Position numbers and translations under genes: made by a program. 64,000 bases of DNA from positions 186,001-250,000 of the forward strand of contig CAVRQQ010000002.1 of assembly GCA_963723355.1 (NCBI GenBank), given 5' to 3'. The notes beneath the pieces are model-generated. The model worked only from the letters and a program-made list of their open reading frames with translations, did not search any database and was not told where the DNA came from. Within the stretch, counting starts at the first letter, position 1. Each line of letters begins with the position of its first letter. The DNA comes from JAFDBW01 sp963723355. Lineage in GTDB: Bacteria > Desulfobacterota > Desulfuromonadia > Desulfuromonadales > BM103. Shown here one piece after another: positions 8,643 to 20,184 of this stretch.

Positions 8643-11600
8643 GAGCGGCCTCCTTTTCCAGTTCAGCCTTGGCCGCCTGTTCGGTCAGAACCCTGCGATA
8701 CTCGTGGGGGAAGACGCGAACAAAACGTTGCAGCTGTGTATCCCAGTCGGCAAGAATCTCGGCCGCGCGATGAGATGTTGTTTGTTCATAATGCGTGGAA
8801 ATGATCTGTTTCAGCCAGACGGCATCCTCGTCCTCGAGATCCATCTGTTCGAGGTCGACCATTGACGGATTACAGCGTCGTCGAAAGCGATTATCATCAT
8901 CCAGCACGTAGGCGAAGCCACCGGACATGCCGGCCGCGAAGTTACGGCCGGTCCGTCCAAGACAGACCATACGGCCACCGGTCATGTATTCGCAGCCGTG
9001 ATCGCCTGTTCCCTCGACCACTGCTGTGACTCCCGAGTTGCGTACGCAGAAGCGCTCACCGGCTTTGCCGGCGAAGAACACCTCGCCACCGGTGGCACCA
9101 TAGAGAACGGTGTTGCCGACGATCGAGTTCTCATGCCAGGAGAAGGTCGCCTTGGGGTCCGGGCGGATACTGATCCGGCCGCCAGCCATCCCCTTGCCGA
9201 CGTAGTCATTGGCTTCACCGACCAGGCGCAGGTCGATGCCCGGGGCAAGGAATGCACCGAAACTCTGTCCGGCAATGCCGGTCAGGGAAATATTGATCGT
9301 ATTTTCGGGAAGTCCCTCACGACCGTGACGCATGGCAATCTGGCCCGAGAGCATGGTGCCGAAGGACCGATTCGAATTGCGGATCGGCAGTTCGATATGG
9401 ACCTTTTCCTTGCGCTCGAGTGCCGGTGCGGCGAGCTTGATCAACTGGTTGTCCAGCTGCTTTTCCAGGCCGTGCTCCTGACCCTGAATACGCCGGATCG
9501 CGATGTCGTCAGAGACTTTCGGTTTGGTCAAAATTCTCGAGTAGTCCAGACCCTGGTTCTTCCAATGCTTGATCGCCGTGTCCATCTCCAGGTACTGGGT
9601 CTGGCCGATCAATTCGTCCAAGGATCGCACGCCCAGCTCAGCCATGATTTCACGCACTTCCTCGGCAAGGAAGGTGAAGTAATTGACCACATGCTCCGGC
9701 TTGCCAGTGAACTTGGCGCGCAGGGCCTCATCCTGGGTGGCGACTCCGACCGGGCAGGTGTTGAGGTGACATTTGCGCATCATGATGCAGCCGACGGTGA
9801 TCAACGCCACCGTGGCGAAGGCATATTCTTCGGCGCCGAGCATGGCGGCGATGATGACGTCGCGGCCGGTGCGCAGCTGGCCATCGGTCTGCACGATGAT
9901 GCGGCCGCGCAGATCGTTGAGCACCAGGGTCTGCTGGGTTTCTGCCAGGCCGATTTCCCAGGGAATTCCGGCGTGCTTGATCGAAGAGATCGGCGATGCG
10001 CCGGTGCCGCCATCGTAGCCGGCGATGATGACGCGTTCAGCGTGCCCTTTGCTGACCCCTGCAGCGACGGTGCCGACGCCGACCTCGCTGACCAGTTTGA
10101 CGGTGATGTCAGCCTTTGGGTTGCAGTTTTTCAGATCGAAAATCAGCTGGGCAATATCTTCGATTGAATAGATATCATGGTGCGGCGGCGGCGAGATCAA
10201 GGTGACCCCGGGAACGCTGTAGCGCAATTCACCAATATAATCGCTGACCTTATGGCCAGGCAGCTGGCCGCCTTCACCGGGCTTGGCGCCCTGGGCGATC
10301 TTGATCTGTAGTTCGTCGGCGTTGACCAGGTAATGAGGAGTGACGCCGAAGCGCCCCGAAGCCACCTGCTTGATGGCACTGCGGCGCGAGTCGCCGTTGG
10401 CGTCCGGCGTGTAGCGGCGAGGGTCTTCGCCACCTTCGCCGGTATTCGACTTGCCGCCGAGACGATTCATGGCGATCGCCAGTGCTTCATGCGCCTCGGT
10501 GGAGATCGACCCGAGACTCATGGCTCCGGTACAGAAACGTTTTACGATGGCGCTGACCGGTTCGACTTCCTCCAGTGGGATCGCGGTTCTGACGTCTTGA
10601 ACTTGAACAGCCCTCGCAACGTGCAGAGTTGTTCGCTCTGGTTGTCGACCAGGGTTGAGTAACGTTTGAAGTCCTCGCGATTGCCAGAGCGTACGGCGTG
10701 CTGCAGCAGGGCAATGACCTCTGGATTCATCAGGTGTGTCTCTCCCTCACGGCGCCATGAGTATTCAGAGCCACGATCCAGGTCACGATTGGGATCAATG
10801 TGCTCTGCGTAGGCATGCTGGTGGCGCAATAGGCTCTCTGATGCGATCTCTTTCAAACCGGCGCCGCCGATGCGACTGGCGGTGCCCGGGAAATATTTGG
10901 CGGTGAACTCTTCATTGAGGCCGACAATTTCAAAGATCTGCGCACTGCAGTAACTTTGCAGGGTGCTGATCCCCATTTTGGAGAAGACCTTGAGCAGTCC
11001 TTTGCCGATCGCCTTGATATAGTTCTGGGTGTACTGATAGACAATGTCGGTCTCTTCGTCAGCCTGGGTGTTGCCGTCCTGGCTTGGCAGCATGCCCTGG
11101 TTGACCATGTCCTGCAGGGTCTGGAAGACGAGGTAGGGGTTAACCGCCGTCGCTCCGTAGCCTACCAGCAGGGCAAAGTGGTGCACTTCCCGAGCTTCGC
11201 CGGTTTCAACCACCAGTGAGCACTGGCTGCGCTTGCCGACCCGGATCAGGTGATGATGAATTCCGGACAGGGCCAACAGGGCAGGGATGGGGGCTTTTTC
11301 TGCACATACGCCGCGATCGGATAACACCAGAATTGTCCGGCTGGCATCGATGGCAGCCTCTGCTTCGACAAACAGGGCTTCCAGGCGATCTTCCAAAGCC
11401 TCGGGCCCCTGGTCTGCATCGAAAAGGGTGCTCAGCGTGGTGCCGCGAAAGCCTTGGATATCGCTGTGGCGCAACTGTTCCAACACATCATTGGTGATCA
11501 CCGGGTGGTCGAGCTCCAGCATCTGGCAGTGTTCAGGACCAGGCATGAGGATGTTGCGCGCCGGGCCCAGGTACTGTGTCAGGCTCATGACGATCTCTTC

Positions 11601-13199
11601 GCGCAGAGGATCGATAGGGGGATTGGTGATCTGCGCAAACAACTGCTTGAAGTACCAGTAGAGAAGCTTGCTCTGTTTCGACAGGACTGCAACGGGAGTG
11701 TCGGTGCCCATGGAGCCAACCGGCTCCTGTCCATTGAGGGCCATCGGAGCCATGATCTCCCGCATCTCTTCGAGAGTGTAGCCAAAGCTTCCCTGTGTGC
11801 GCTGCAGTTCCCCACGTTTCGGTGCGCGCCTGGTTGCCGGGGCCGGCAGGTCATCAAGTCGGATCAGGTACTCTCTCACCCATGAAGCATAGGGTTGGGC
11901 CGAAGCGAGATCGCCCTTGATCTCGTGGTCTTCCTTGAATTCGCCGGTTTCAACATCGACCAGAATCATCTTGCCGGGAGCCAGGCGCTCCTTGCGCAAG
12001 ATCTTTTCGGGGGCAATATCCAGAACTCCGGCTTCCGAAGCATAAATAATCTCGTCGTCGCTGGTGATCCAGTAGCGTGCCGGGCGCAGACCGTTACGGT
12101 CAAGAATTGCGACAAGCTGTTTGCCGTCACAAGCCACGATGTTGGCCGGTCCGTCCCATGGCTCCATCATGGTGGCATGGTATTCAAAAAAGCCTTTCAC
12201 CTCGGGGCGCAGGTGGGCTTTGGAAACCCAGGCCTCGGGAACCATCATCGCCAGCGAGTGAGCCAGACTTCGACCGGTAACCACCAGCAGTTCGAGAGCG
12301 TTATCGAGACAGGCGGTGTCAGAGCTGCCTTCGATAATCACCGGGTCCAGGTCACTGACCCCATCAGCCAGGTCGAGGTGTGCAAACAGGGCGGTCCGGG
12401 CCCGCATCCGGTTGATGTTGCCGCGCAAGGTGTTGATTTCGCCGTTGTGGGCGATATAGCGGAACGGCTGGGCCAGGTCCCAGGTCGGAAAGGTGTTGGT
12501 GCTGTAGCGCTGGTGGACGAAGGCAATTGCGCTGACAAGTCGCTCATCGTCGAGTTCAGGGAAGAAGGTGTTTAACTGTTCGGAGAGCAGCATCCCCTTG
12601 TAGAGAATCGTGCGACTGGAGAGCGAACAGACGTAGAACATCTCCTTGCCGGCAAGCTGGCCATCGCGGATTGCATTTTCGGCACGTTTGCGCGCCAGGT
12701 AGAGCATCAGCTCGAATTTGTCGGTCTCGACCTCACCGCGGCCGACAAAAACCTGCATGACACAGGGCTCAACGGAACGGGCATTGCGGCCGATGGTACT
12801 GCTGTCGGTTTTCACCTCACGCCAGCCGAGAAGACTGCAACCGACGTTGGACAGTTCTCGATCCAACACTGCGATGCATGCTGCAAGGTTTTCGTTGTCT
12901 CTGGGCAGAAACACAATCCCAGCGCCGTATTCGCCTGGCGCAGGCAATTCGAAGTCACAAATTTCGCGGTAATAGGCATCTGGCATCTGGATCATCAAGC
13001 CGGCGCCGTCGCCGTCGAGGGGGTCGGCACCCACGGCGCCACGATGAGTCAGGTTGCAGAGGATTTCAATGCCACGTTTGACGATGCAATGGCTTTTTCG
13101 GCCTTTGATGTTGGCAATGAACCCGACACCGCAGTTATCATGTTCGTTTGCTGGATCGTATAGGCCCTGGACGGGCGGCATACCTATATGAGCTGTCAT
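8635..13199 (-). CDS. gltB: Glutamate synthase large subunit, one frame break
   Basis: About 1520 residues, normal for bacterial GltB. After a short propeptide, the N-terminal glutaminase Cys is in HDNCGVGFI. The FMN/synthase domain follows (MSLGSISTEAHEALAIAMN, GGKSNTGEGGED, PPPHHDIYSIEDIAQLI). A 3Fe-4S cluster loop is seen at CIMMRKCHLNTCPVG, and the C-terminal beta-helix at GTGDHGCEYMTGG. The enzyme makes two glutamates from glutamine and 2-oxoglutarate. The frame breaks near 10581-10584, where TSEPR changes to IPLEEVEPVSAIV. Start set at 13199 because AAGGA lies 7 bases upstream and the longer frame to 13232 adds no homology. glnA is 10 kb away, so ammonia assimilation is only loosely clustered. 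Confidence 0.92.
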
Positions 13200-13350
13200 G
13201 TTTGTTCCTTGTCGTTGGCTACAGATAAACAAGATATTATATCATGCATGTCAGATTACGGAGGGAAGCTTCTCGCAGAAGTTGGCCCGGTTGGGCTCAA
13301 GGGTGGGCAAGCCTCCCATGCCGTGCGTACTATTCTATTTTATGCAACAA

Positions 13351-15819
13351 TCATTCCGGGGTTCCTTCGGTGTCCGTCTGGGCCTGTTGCGGTTTCACTC
13401 CGAACAGAGTCTGTAAATTACTGTCAATGCTTCTTAAATGCAAGTCTCTCTGTGGGAACGGGATTTCAATGCCTTCCTCACGGAACAGACGGTCGATTTG
13501 TACGCCCAAATCGCTGTAGACTTTTAAACGGTCATCGATCGTCTGGATCCAGACGCGCAGCTCAAAGTCGATCGAGCTGTTGCCGAAACCGGTGAAGATC
13601 GGACTCGGCGGCGGATAACTGAGTACGTCAGGGTTTTCCTTTGCTGCCCTGGTCAGAATCTCGAGGACTTTTTCCAGGGGGCTGCCATAGGCGACGCCGA
13701 CCGGCAGAACGACTCTGACGATTTTACTGCTGAAGGTCCAGTTGGTGACCTTCTGCGCGATCAGGTCAGCATTCGGCACGATAATCTCCGAACGGTCAAA
13801 GGTCTCGAAAATCGTCGAGCGCAGTCCGATCTTGGTGATCGTGCCCCAATCCTGGTCGATATTGATCACATCGCCGACCTTGACCGGTCGTTCGAACAGC
13901 AGGATCAGGCCGCTGACGAAATTGTTGACGATATTCTGCAGGCCGAAACCGATTCCGACCCCCAGAGCGCCAACGACGATCGAAAGATTCTGCAGCCCAA
14001 GGCCGGCCATGCTCACGGCGACCAGGAAGCCGACGGTGAACAGGGCGTAGTGGGTCAGGCGTTTGAGCGATTCCTTGACGCCGATATCCATCTTCCTCGG
14101 CGTCATGAACTGGGAATCGACAAACGCCTGGATCACCCAGGAGATGATCGTGGTCAAATAGAGAATGATCACGACCAGCAAGATCATCTGGACGGAAATG
14201 TTAACTTCACCGATCGTATATTCAAAACCCAGCAGAGCTTCATGTGCCTCGGTTGCGCTGTCGAAGATCTTCCAAACCACCAGCAGGTGTATGCCAAAGT
14301 TCACCAGAATAATGGCACTGACCAATAACTGCAGTTTGCTGGTTGCCTCTTCCACACCCAGCAGCTGTATAAAATTCCGATTCCTGATCCCCTCCACTTG
14401 GATCAGTGAGGCTACGCCATTTTTTGCCAGATACAGGGCCATTTTGACGATAATCAGGGAGATATAAGTTGTCAGGGTGGCGTCAATCAGATTCGTGGTG
14501 AAACTTTCGAAACCGAGGGCGGAACTTATCAGGCCGATGATTGCGACACCCAGCAGCAGAAATATCCAGGGTCGCTGCCTGAGTATTTCCATGCCCGGTT
14601 TGCGGATCAGGTGCCAGCAGACCGGAATCGTCAATGCGCAAAGGAGTACGTTATAGAGTTGCAGCAATGGCGTCGGCAGACCGAAGGTCCTGAGGGTTTT
14701 GGTGATGATGAAAACCACAGCAACGGCCCGTATGGCATTCTTTAACTCAGTTTTTGAATAGAAAGCATTCAACAGGCGCATTGCGGCGATTGTAATCGCC
14801 ATGAACAGCAGCCATTTCAAGTTGATTGGCAGATTCCGGTTCAATTCGGTCAGCAACCCTATCGAAGCGATGCTGATGAAAATGGCACTTGAAAGGGGCC
14901 GCCGGAAGAGAAAAGCCCATTCATCGCTCAGAGGCATGCCCCTTCTGGTGCGATAGGCAAACAACATGCTGATGATGAGAATGGCGAAAAGATACACGCC
15001 AATGGTTTTGCCGTGGCGCTGCACAAAGCCATCAGGCAGGCGGCTGTTCGTTACAACATTTTCTTTGAAATCAGAAAAGAGTTCCCGGTCGAACTGATGG
15101 TAAAAATCGGGTTCGAACATCTCGATCGCATTGCGTCGGAAGGTGTTCCTGCGGAGAGTATCCATGGCCTTGTCAATCGTATTCAGACGGCTCGTAATAA
15201 TCTCCTGGCCCGGGGCATATTTCTGCTGTGATTTGATCAGTTCGCTGGCGACCAGGGTGATTCGTTGCAACAAGTTGTCAATCTCTTGGTGGGTACGTTT
15301 GAACTCTTCAACGGGGACCTTGACACCGGTTTGGCGCAAAGACTTCTGCCATTCTTGCCAGAACTTCTTTTCTTGTTCCCAGGTCACGCGCAAGGATTCC
15401 AGGGACTGCAATTGGCTGTTGATGACGTCGAGTTGCTTGGTTTGCTGCTCTGCCAGGTCGCCGTAGGTCGCTTGTGCTCTCAACAGATGGTTGATTTGCC
15501 AGGTGTCAACATTCTCCCAGTCTTTATATTGCTCTTCAACTTTGGCCAGGCTCTCCTGCAAGGCATCCAGATTGTCATAGAGTGATTGTCTTTCCTCAAA
15601 TTTTTTAATCTGGTTGTTGGCTTCGGTTATTTTTGCTGCCAACGCAGTCGCCTGTGGAACGACCTCGTTGAACCCGGGGAAGGTCTTTTCCTGCGGTACC
15701 GCCTGCGATTGCGTTTCTTGCTGGGCCAGCCCCGGGGAGGTGCCAAGGCAGACAAGGCCCAACATCAGGACGATCACTGGACAGGCACGCATGAGTTTTT
15801 TGGTGAAGACTAGAACCAT
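13351..15819 (-). CDS. Large mechanosensitive channel of the MscS/KefA family
   Basis: 822 residues. A signal peptide (ending GTSPGLAQ) precedes a periplasmic coiled-coil region rich in Gln/Glu (about 40-230). Many membrane helices follow, then the MscS core with the pore-helix pattern ALGVGIGFGLQNIVNNFVSG and the beta domain ERPVKVGDVINI. It releases solutes on hypo-osmotic shock. Start chosen at 15819, with AGGAG 9 bases upstream; the start lies inside the corA end (10-base overlap), pointing to one operon. The C-terminus ends in a Gln/Thr-rich tail. Confidence 0.9.
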   Translation of the reverse strand: MVLVFTKKLMRACPVIVLMLGLVCLGTSPGLAQQETQSQAVPQEKTFPGFNEVVPQATALAAKITEANNQIKKFEERQSLYDNLDALQESLAKVEEQYKDWENVDTWQINHLLRAQATYGDLAEQQTKQLDVINSQLQSLESLRVTWEQEKKFWQEWQKSLRQTGVKVPVEEFKRTHQEIDNLLQRITLVASELIKSQQKYAPGQEIITSRLNTIDKAMDTLRRNTFRRNAIEMFEPDFYHQFDRELFSDFKENVVTNSRLPDGFVQRHGKTIGVYLFAILIISMLFAYRTRRGMPLSDEWAFLFRRPLSSAIFISIASIGLLTELNRNLPINLKWLLFMAITIAAMRLLNAFYSKTELKNAIRAVAVVFIITKTLRTFGLPTPLLQLYNVLLCALTIPVCWHLIRKPGMEILRQRPWIFLLLGVAIIGLISSALGFESFTTNLIDATLTTYISLIIVKMALYLAKNGVASLIQVEGIRNRNFIQLLGVEEATSKLQLLVSAIILVNFGIHLLVVWKIFDSATEAHEALLGFEYTIGEVNISVQMILLVVIILYLTTIISWVIQAFVDSQFMTPRKMDIGVKESLKRLTHYALFTVGFLVAVSMAGLGLQNLSIVVGALGVGIGFGLQNIVNNFVSGLILLFERPVKVGDVINIDQDWGTITKIGLRSTIFETFDRSEIIVPNADLIAQKVTNWTFSSKIVRVVLPVGVAYGSPLEKVLEILTRAAKENPDVLSYPPPSPIFTGFGNSSIDFELRVWIQTIDDRLKVYSDLGVQIDRLFREEGIEIPFPQRDLHLRSIDSNLQTLFGVKPQQAQTDTEGTPE

Positions 15820-16923
15820 TTCTTGCTCCTGAAATAGAGCACCATGCCGGCGACACAGCCGAGCATGACACCCCAGATCGCAAAGTAACCCCAGCGCCAC
15901 TTGAGCTCGGGGATATATTCGAAGTTCATGCCGTAGATGCCGGCAATAAAGGTCAACGGGATGAAGATCGAGGCCATGATGGTCAATACCTTCATGATCT
16001 CGTTCATGCGATTGCCGACCGCGGACATGTAGAGGTCCTGCAGGCCGGATACCGTGTCGCGGAAAATCTCCACGGTATCGAGCACCTGGATCGTGTGGTC
16101 ATACAGGTCGCGCAGAAAGACCTGGGTGTCCTCCCTGATCATAGGCGACTCTTCCTTGTAGAGTTCGCTGATCACTTCACGCAACGGCCATACCGATTTG
16201 CGCAGCAGCATTAGCTGGCGCTTGTAATGGTGGACCCTGCCCAGGGTCGACTGCTCAGGGTTGATGAGCAGGTCCTCCTCCAACTGGGCAAGGTTGTCAC
16301 CAACTTTTTCCAGGATATGAAAATAACTGTCGACAATCGAGTCGATCAGGGCATAGGCGAGATAGTCCGGGCCGCGCTGGCGGATTCGGCCGTTGCTGCG
16401 CTGCAAACGCTCGCGCACGCCATCGAACACGTCGCCCTCCTTTTCCTGGAAGGTCAGGACATAGTGCGGTCCGAGGATCAGGCTGATCTGTTCTGCATCA
16501 ATGCTTTGGGTCGTCTCGTCAAAAAACAGCATCTTCAGGATGATCAGGCTGTATCCGTCCATCTCTTCGAACTTCGGTCGATGGTGGGTGTTGAGAATGT
16601 CCTCGAGGGCCAGGTTGTGAATACCGAAACGTTGCCCGAACAGCTCAATGATGCTGGTGTCGTGGATACCGCTCAGGTTGATCCAGCTGACTGATGGGGT
16701 CTCTTTGAACGCCGTGGCCTCTTCTATGGTGATGTCTGTGCGGGTGTCGAAATGCTCTTGATCATAGTCGACCAGGCCGATGACCGGCTTTTCGATTTTC
16801 TGCTTGCCGACATGAATCAGCGAGCCGGGCGGCAGGCCGACCTTTTTCGCCTTGATGCCGAAGAGTTCGGTCGTGATAGGCCGTTTGCAAAAAGTCGAGA
16901 TTGAGGATTTTTTTAGGTGCCAT
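15810..16923 (-). CDS. corA: CorA-type Mg2+/Co2+ transporter, start region frame-shifted
   Basis: The body is a standard CorA: cytoplasmic funnel (TPSVSWINLSGIHD, LALEDILNTHHRPKF), long stalk helix, and two membrane helices with the GMN signature in IAGIYGMNFEY. Without correction only 250 residues from the internal MDGYSL start would be read. The homologous N-terminal half (KAKKVGLPPGSLIHVG) continues open upstream but has no start codon of its own. It joins the ATG at 16923 (MAPKK...) if one base is removed from the T7 run at 16908-16914. That gives about 371 residues, the normal length. Co-transcribed with the upstream AstE-like gene and the downstream channel gene. Confidence 0.87.
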
Positions 16924-16975
16924 AACTTTTATGAACTCCTCTGCGCCGGAAGCCGAACCCGTGCACCGTTGATCG

Positions 16976-18008
16976 TCAACGTTCCAGCCCGAAGTCTTCC
17001 TCGGTCAGGGTTGACGCATAATCATCGAGAGCGACTTCTGCTTCATCCAGATCGGCGACTTTGGCCAGGTGGACCAGGGCGTCACCTTCGTGGACCAGCG
17101 GTAAAGTCAGTTGGCCGATAATCACGCCGGTAAAGGGGGCCTGGATCTGTTCGCTTTCATACCCCAACGGGTCGTTGATGATACCGAGAGTATCGCCTTT
17201 ATGCACCAGGCTGCCGAGCGTCGCCTTTTTAAAAAAGACCCCGCTTCTCGGCGCCCTGACCCAGCTGGTTTTTTCAGCGATGAGCGGCTCCTGGCCGCTG
17301 GGCCTTGCGACTTCTTGGCAGCATGCCGATCGTCCGCATGACATTGACGATCCCGCGGACTCCGGAACGAATCGCTGATTCGTTGAAATAAAGGGCTTCG
17401 CCGGCCTCGTACAGAAGGACGGGAATCCCGTGTTCGGTTACCGCTTCACGGAGAGAACCGTCCCTGATTCCTGAGTGGATGATCATCGGTGTGCCAAATG
17501 CGCTCGCCATGCGCAGGTTCTCATCATCTTCCAGGTCGGTACGAATCTGCGGCAGGTTGCTGCGGTAGTTCGAGCCGGTGTGGATGTCGATGCCGTGCGT
17601 GCTGCGGCAGACGATCTCCTGCATGAACAGGTGGGCGATCCGGCTGGCGAGAGACCCCGTCGGTGAACCGGGGAAAGACCGATTCAGGTCGCGCCGGTCG
17701 GGCAGGTAACGGGAGCGCTGAATAAAGCCGTACGGGTTGACCACCGGGATCGCGAGCAAGGTGCCCTTGATCCGGTTGATACTCCGGTTGCGCAACAGGC
17801 GGCGAATAATCTCGACGCCGTTGATTTCGTCCCCATGGATTGCGGCGCTGACGAACAGGGTCGGGCCGGTCTGTTTGCCATGCACCACGTGTACCGGCAG
17901 ACTCATTTCCGAATGCGTGTAAAGGCGTGCCATCGGCAGCTCGATGGTGGCCCGCTCTCCGGCAGGGACAGCACCCTTGCCCAGAGTGAAAGGTGGTTGT
18001 CGTTTCAT
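16976..18008 (-). CDS. Succinylglutamate desuccinylase / aspartoacylase family deacylase, one frame break
   Basis: About 344 residues of the Zn-dependent AstE/AspA family (M14-like fold). Zn ligands: HGDEINGVE (His and Glu) and the His of GIDIHTGS; catalytic Glu probably in LLYEAGEAL. The C-terminal lipoyl-like beta domain (VRAPRSGVFFKKATLGSLV) is in another frame; the join is near 17291-17297 (AQRPG | QEPLIAEKTSW). The family hydrolyses N-acyl amino acids or similar amides. The start overlaps the rimK stop by 4 bases (ATGA), so translation is coupled to the ligase. It may trim an amide product made or modified by RimK; this is inferred from context. Confidence 0.86.
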
Positions 18009-18910
18009 CCCTGTCCCCTGGTCCTGGTCTTGCCCGGCTTGGCCTGCTTCTCGATGAAATCAATGATCATGCCGGCCACATTTTTCTCGGTCGCCTGCTC
18101 GATCCCTCTAAGGCCCGGAGAAGAATTGACTTCCATGATCACCGGCCCGTGATTGGACCGGAGCAGGTCGACGCCGGCCACGTTGAGGCCCATGATCCTG
18201 GCAGCGCGTACAGCAGTCAGCCGTTCTTGCGGGTTCAGTCTTGCAACGACCGCATTGCCGCCGCGGTGCAGGTTGGATCGGAACTCGCCTTCGGCCCCCT
18301 GGCGTTTCATTGCCGCCACGACCTTGTCGCCGATCACTAAGCAGCGGATATCGGCGCCGCCGGCCTCCTTGATGAACTCCTGGACCAGGATATTCTGTTT
18401 CAAGCCCCGGAACGCCTCGATGACGCTCTCGGAGGCCTTGTCGGTCTCGGCAAGCACCACGCCGATCCCCTGGGTCCCCTCCAGCAGCTTGATCACCAGC
18501 GGAGCGCCGCCGGCCAGCTCGATCAGGTCCTTGGTGTATTTCGTCGAATGGGCAAAACCGGTGATCGGCAGGCCGATGCCCTTGCGGGCCAGCAGCTGCA
18601 GGCTGCGCAGCTTGTCTCGTGAGCGACTGATCGCAACTGATTCATTGACACTGTAGACGTTCATCATCTCGAACTGGCGCACCACAGCCGTGCCGTAAAA
18701 GGTGATCGAGGCGCCGATGCGGGGGATGATGGCATCAAAACCAGTCAATTCTTCCCCTTTGTAATGGATCGTCGGTCGTTGGCTGGCAATCGTCATGTAG
18801 CAGAGCAGCGGATCGATCACACGGATCTCGTGTCCCATCGCTTCGGCTTCCTCGACCATGCGGCTGGGCGAGTAGAGTTTGGGGTTCCTGGAAATAATGG
18901 CAATCTTCAT
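18005..18910 (-). CDS. rimK: RimK-family ATP-grasp amino acid ligase
   Basis: 301 residues, typical RimK size. It starts MKIAIISRNPKLYSPSRMVE, with ATP-grasp elements PLVIKLLEGTQGIGVVLAE (Lys-loop) and ILVQEFIKEAGGADIRC. Metal-binding residues lie in VIMEVNSSPGLRGIE. The E. coli homologue adds Glu residues to ribosomal protein S6; other members make poly-glutamate or modify cofactors. The neighbours on both sides, a RimK-associated protease and an AstE-like deacylase, each overlap by 4 bases, so the three form one translationally coupled unit. The true substrate here is unknown. Confidence 0.9.
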   Translation of the reverse strand: MKIAIISRNPKLYSPSRMVEEAEAMGHEIRVIDPLLCYMTIASQRPTIHYKGEELTGFDAIIPRIGASITFYGTAVVRQFEMMNVYSVNESVAISRSRDKLRSLQLLARKGIGLPITGFAHSTKYTKDLIELAGGAPLVIKLLEGTQGIGVVLAETDKASESVIEAFRGLKQNILVQEFIKEAGGADIRCLVIGDKVVAAMKRQGAEGEFRSNLHRGGNAVVARLNPQERLTAVRAARIMGLNVAGVDLLRSNHGPVIMEVNSSPGLRGIEQATEKNVAGMIIDFIEKQAKPGKTRTRGQG

Positions 18911-19365
18911 GAAGCCCTCTCTCTCGGGGAGTATTTATGTTTAATCCGGCCAGTCAGATAGGATTTGTCCGGTAACACGGACATTCCTGCCATCGCCGTA
19001 CGTCCGAGCAGCATGCGGAATCTCATGTTGTCGCGGTTGGTTAATGTCATCTCTATGCGTTTTTTTTGATCGCCGAGCGCAACCTCTGTCTCGATCACAT
19101 AGCGCATCTCTCGATGACCACCCGAGTCACTGACCGCTCTATAATCCTTGACCGGGGCTTCGCAGATGATTTCCAGGTCGAGGCGCTTCTGCAGCGGATG
19201 CACACCGAACCGTACCATCTGCTTACCGTTTCTTTCAAAAGGCTCGACAAAAAAGGCATGCAGTGCTGAGGTTCGTGCGCCGGTATCAATTTTTGCCTTG
19301 ATCGCCGGAATCTGCAGCATTGGGAGAGCCAGCCATTCGCGCCAGCCAATATTCAGGGGAGCCAT
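18907..19365 (-). CDS. RimK-associated retropepsin-like protease (putative ATP-dependent zinc protease family)
   Basis: 152 residues. Contains IDTGARTSALH, the DTGA active motif of the small aspartic-protease-like family that travels with RimK (often labelled ATP-dependent zinc protease). The rest of the fold is visible in ETEVALGDQKKRIEMTLTNR and MLLGRTAM. Start chosen at MAPLNIGWREW, preceded by AGGA; the upstream nine codons are not family-like. It is the first gene of the minus-strand run ending in the MscS channel gene, so its promoter should lie in 19366-19671. Confidence 0.85.
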   Translation of the reverse strand: MAPLNIGWREWLALPMLQIPAIKAKIDTGARTSALHAFFVEPFERNGKQMVRFGVHPLQKRLDLEIICEAPVKDYRAVSDSGGHREMRYVIETEVALGDQKKRIEMTLTNRDNMRFRMLLGRTAMAGMSVLPDKSYLTGRIKHKYSPRERAS

Positions 19366-19671
19366 TTCGTTCCTGTCCTTTAACTTATGCAATTATAGCG
19401 TACTTTAACTGTAATACATTCGACTAGAGGCTGTCTTTTCAATAGCTTGTCAAACCGATGTAAAAAGTGAAATATCATAGTGAAGTATGTCACCTAATAA
19501 AAGAAAAATCGCCTCGGTAGTAGAGGTCGAATTCTTTCCGGTCGATTGGCCCTGACAGATAAAAATCCAGCTCTGCCTACTCAAGATTTTGATTTACATT
19601 TTGTCGAAACGTGCAATCATGTGGGCTCAGAAGCTACCAAAAGAACTGCTTAGGGAGACAAACAAGACATC

Positions 19672-20184
19672 ATGGACGTAAACCAGATCGAAACGGATGA
19701 TACCCTTTATATCAGAGAGATAACGATTGATGACTTTGCCGAGGTTTTCCACCTTGGCGAGCAGTTGTTTACCTCCGATTATTCCCCCAGCATGTACCGT
19801 ACCTGGGATGAGTACGAGATCACCACGCTGTACAACTCCGATAGCGAGCTCTGTCTGGTGGCAGAGCTTGAAGACGAAATCGTCGGCTTTGCCCTCGGCA
19901 CCACCGTCGAGAAGACCAATTCCGCATGGAAATACGGCTACCTGGTCTGGATCGGTGTGCGCCCCGGGTTGCAGAAAAAGGGCGTCGGTGACGGCCTGTT
20001 CAACGAAATCAAAAAACGCATGATGGAACAGGGCGTGCGCATGGTCATTATCGACACTGACGCGGACAACGAAGCCGGAATCCGTTTTTTTGAAAAGCAC
20101 GGTTTCGGCAATGTCCAGAAGCATGTCTACATGACTCTCAACCTGGCCAAAAAGACCAGGAGAAGGGCTCCTCGCAAATCATGA
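19672..20184 (+). CDS. GNAT family N-acetyltransferase
   Basis: 170 residues with the GNAT order: N-terminal IREITIDDFAEVFHLG, central sheet CLVAELEDEIVGFALG, acetyl-CoA loop VRPGLQKKGVGDGLF and NEAGIRFFEKHGF. The tail is basic (KKTRRRAPRKS). Members acetylate amino groups of small molecules or proteins; the substrate is unknown. It overlaps the M20 peptidase start by 4 bases (ATGA), so acetylation and deacylation may act on the same metabolite. Divergent from the RimK operon with a 306-base gap that holds no other gene. Confidence 0.85.
   Translation: MDVNQIETDDTLYIREITIDDFAEVFHLGEQLFTSDYSPSMYRTWDEYEITTLYNSDSELCLVAELEDEIVGFALGTTVEKTNSAWKYGYLVWIGVRPGLQKKGVGDGLFNEIKKRMMEQGVRMVIIDTDADNEAGIRFFEKHGFGNVQKHVYMTLNLAKKTRRRAPRKS

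Noticed and set aside
8998..10167. 389-codon plus-strand frame inside gltB
   Set aside because: GltB is unmistakable on the minus strand; the plus-strand text has no family features.
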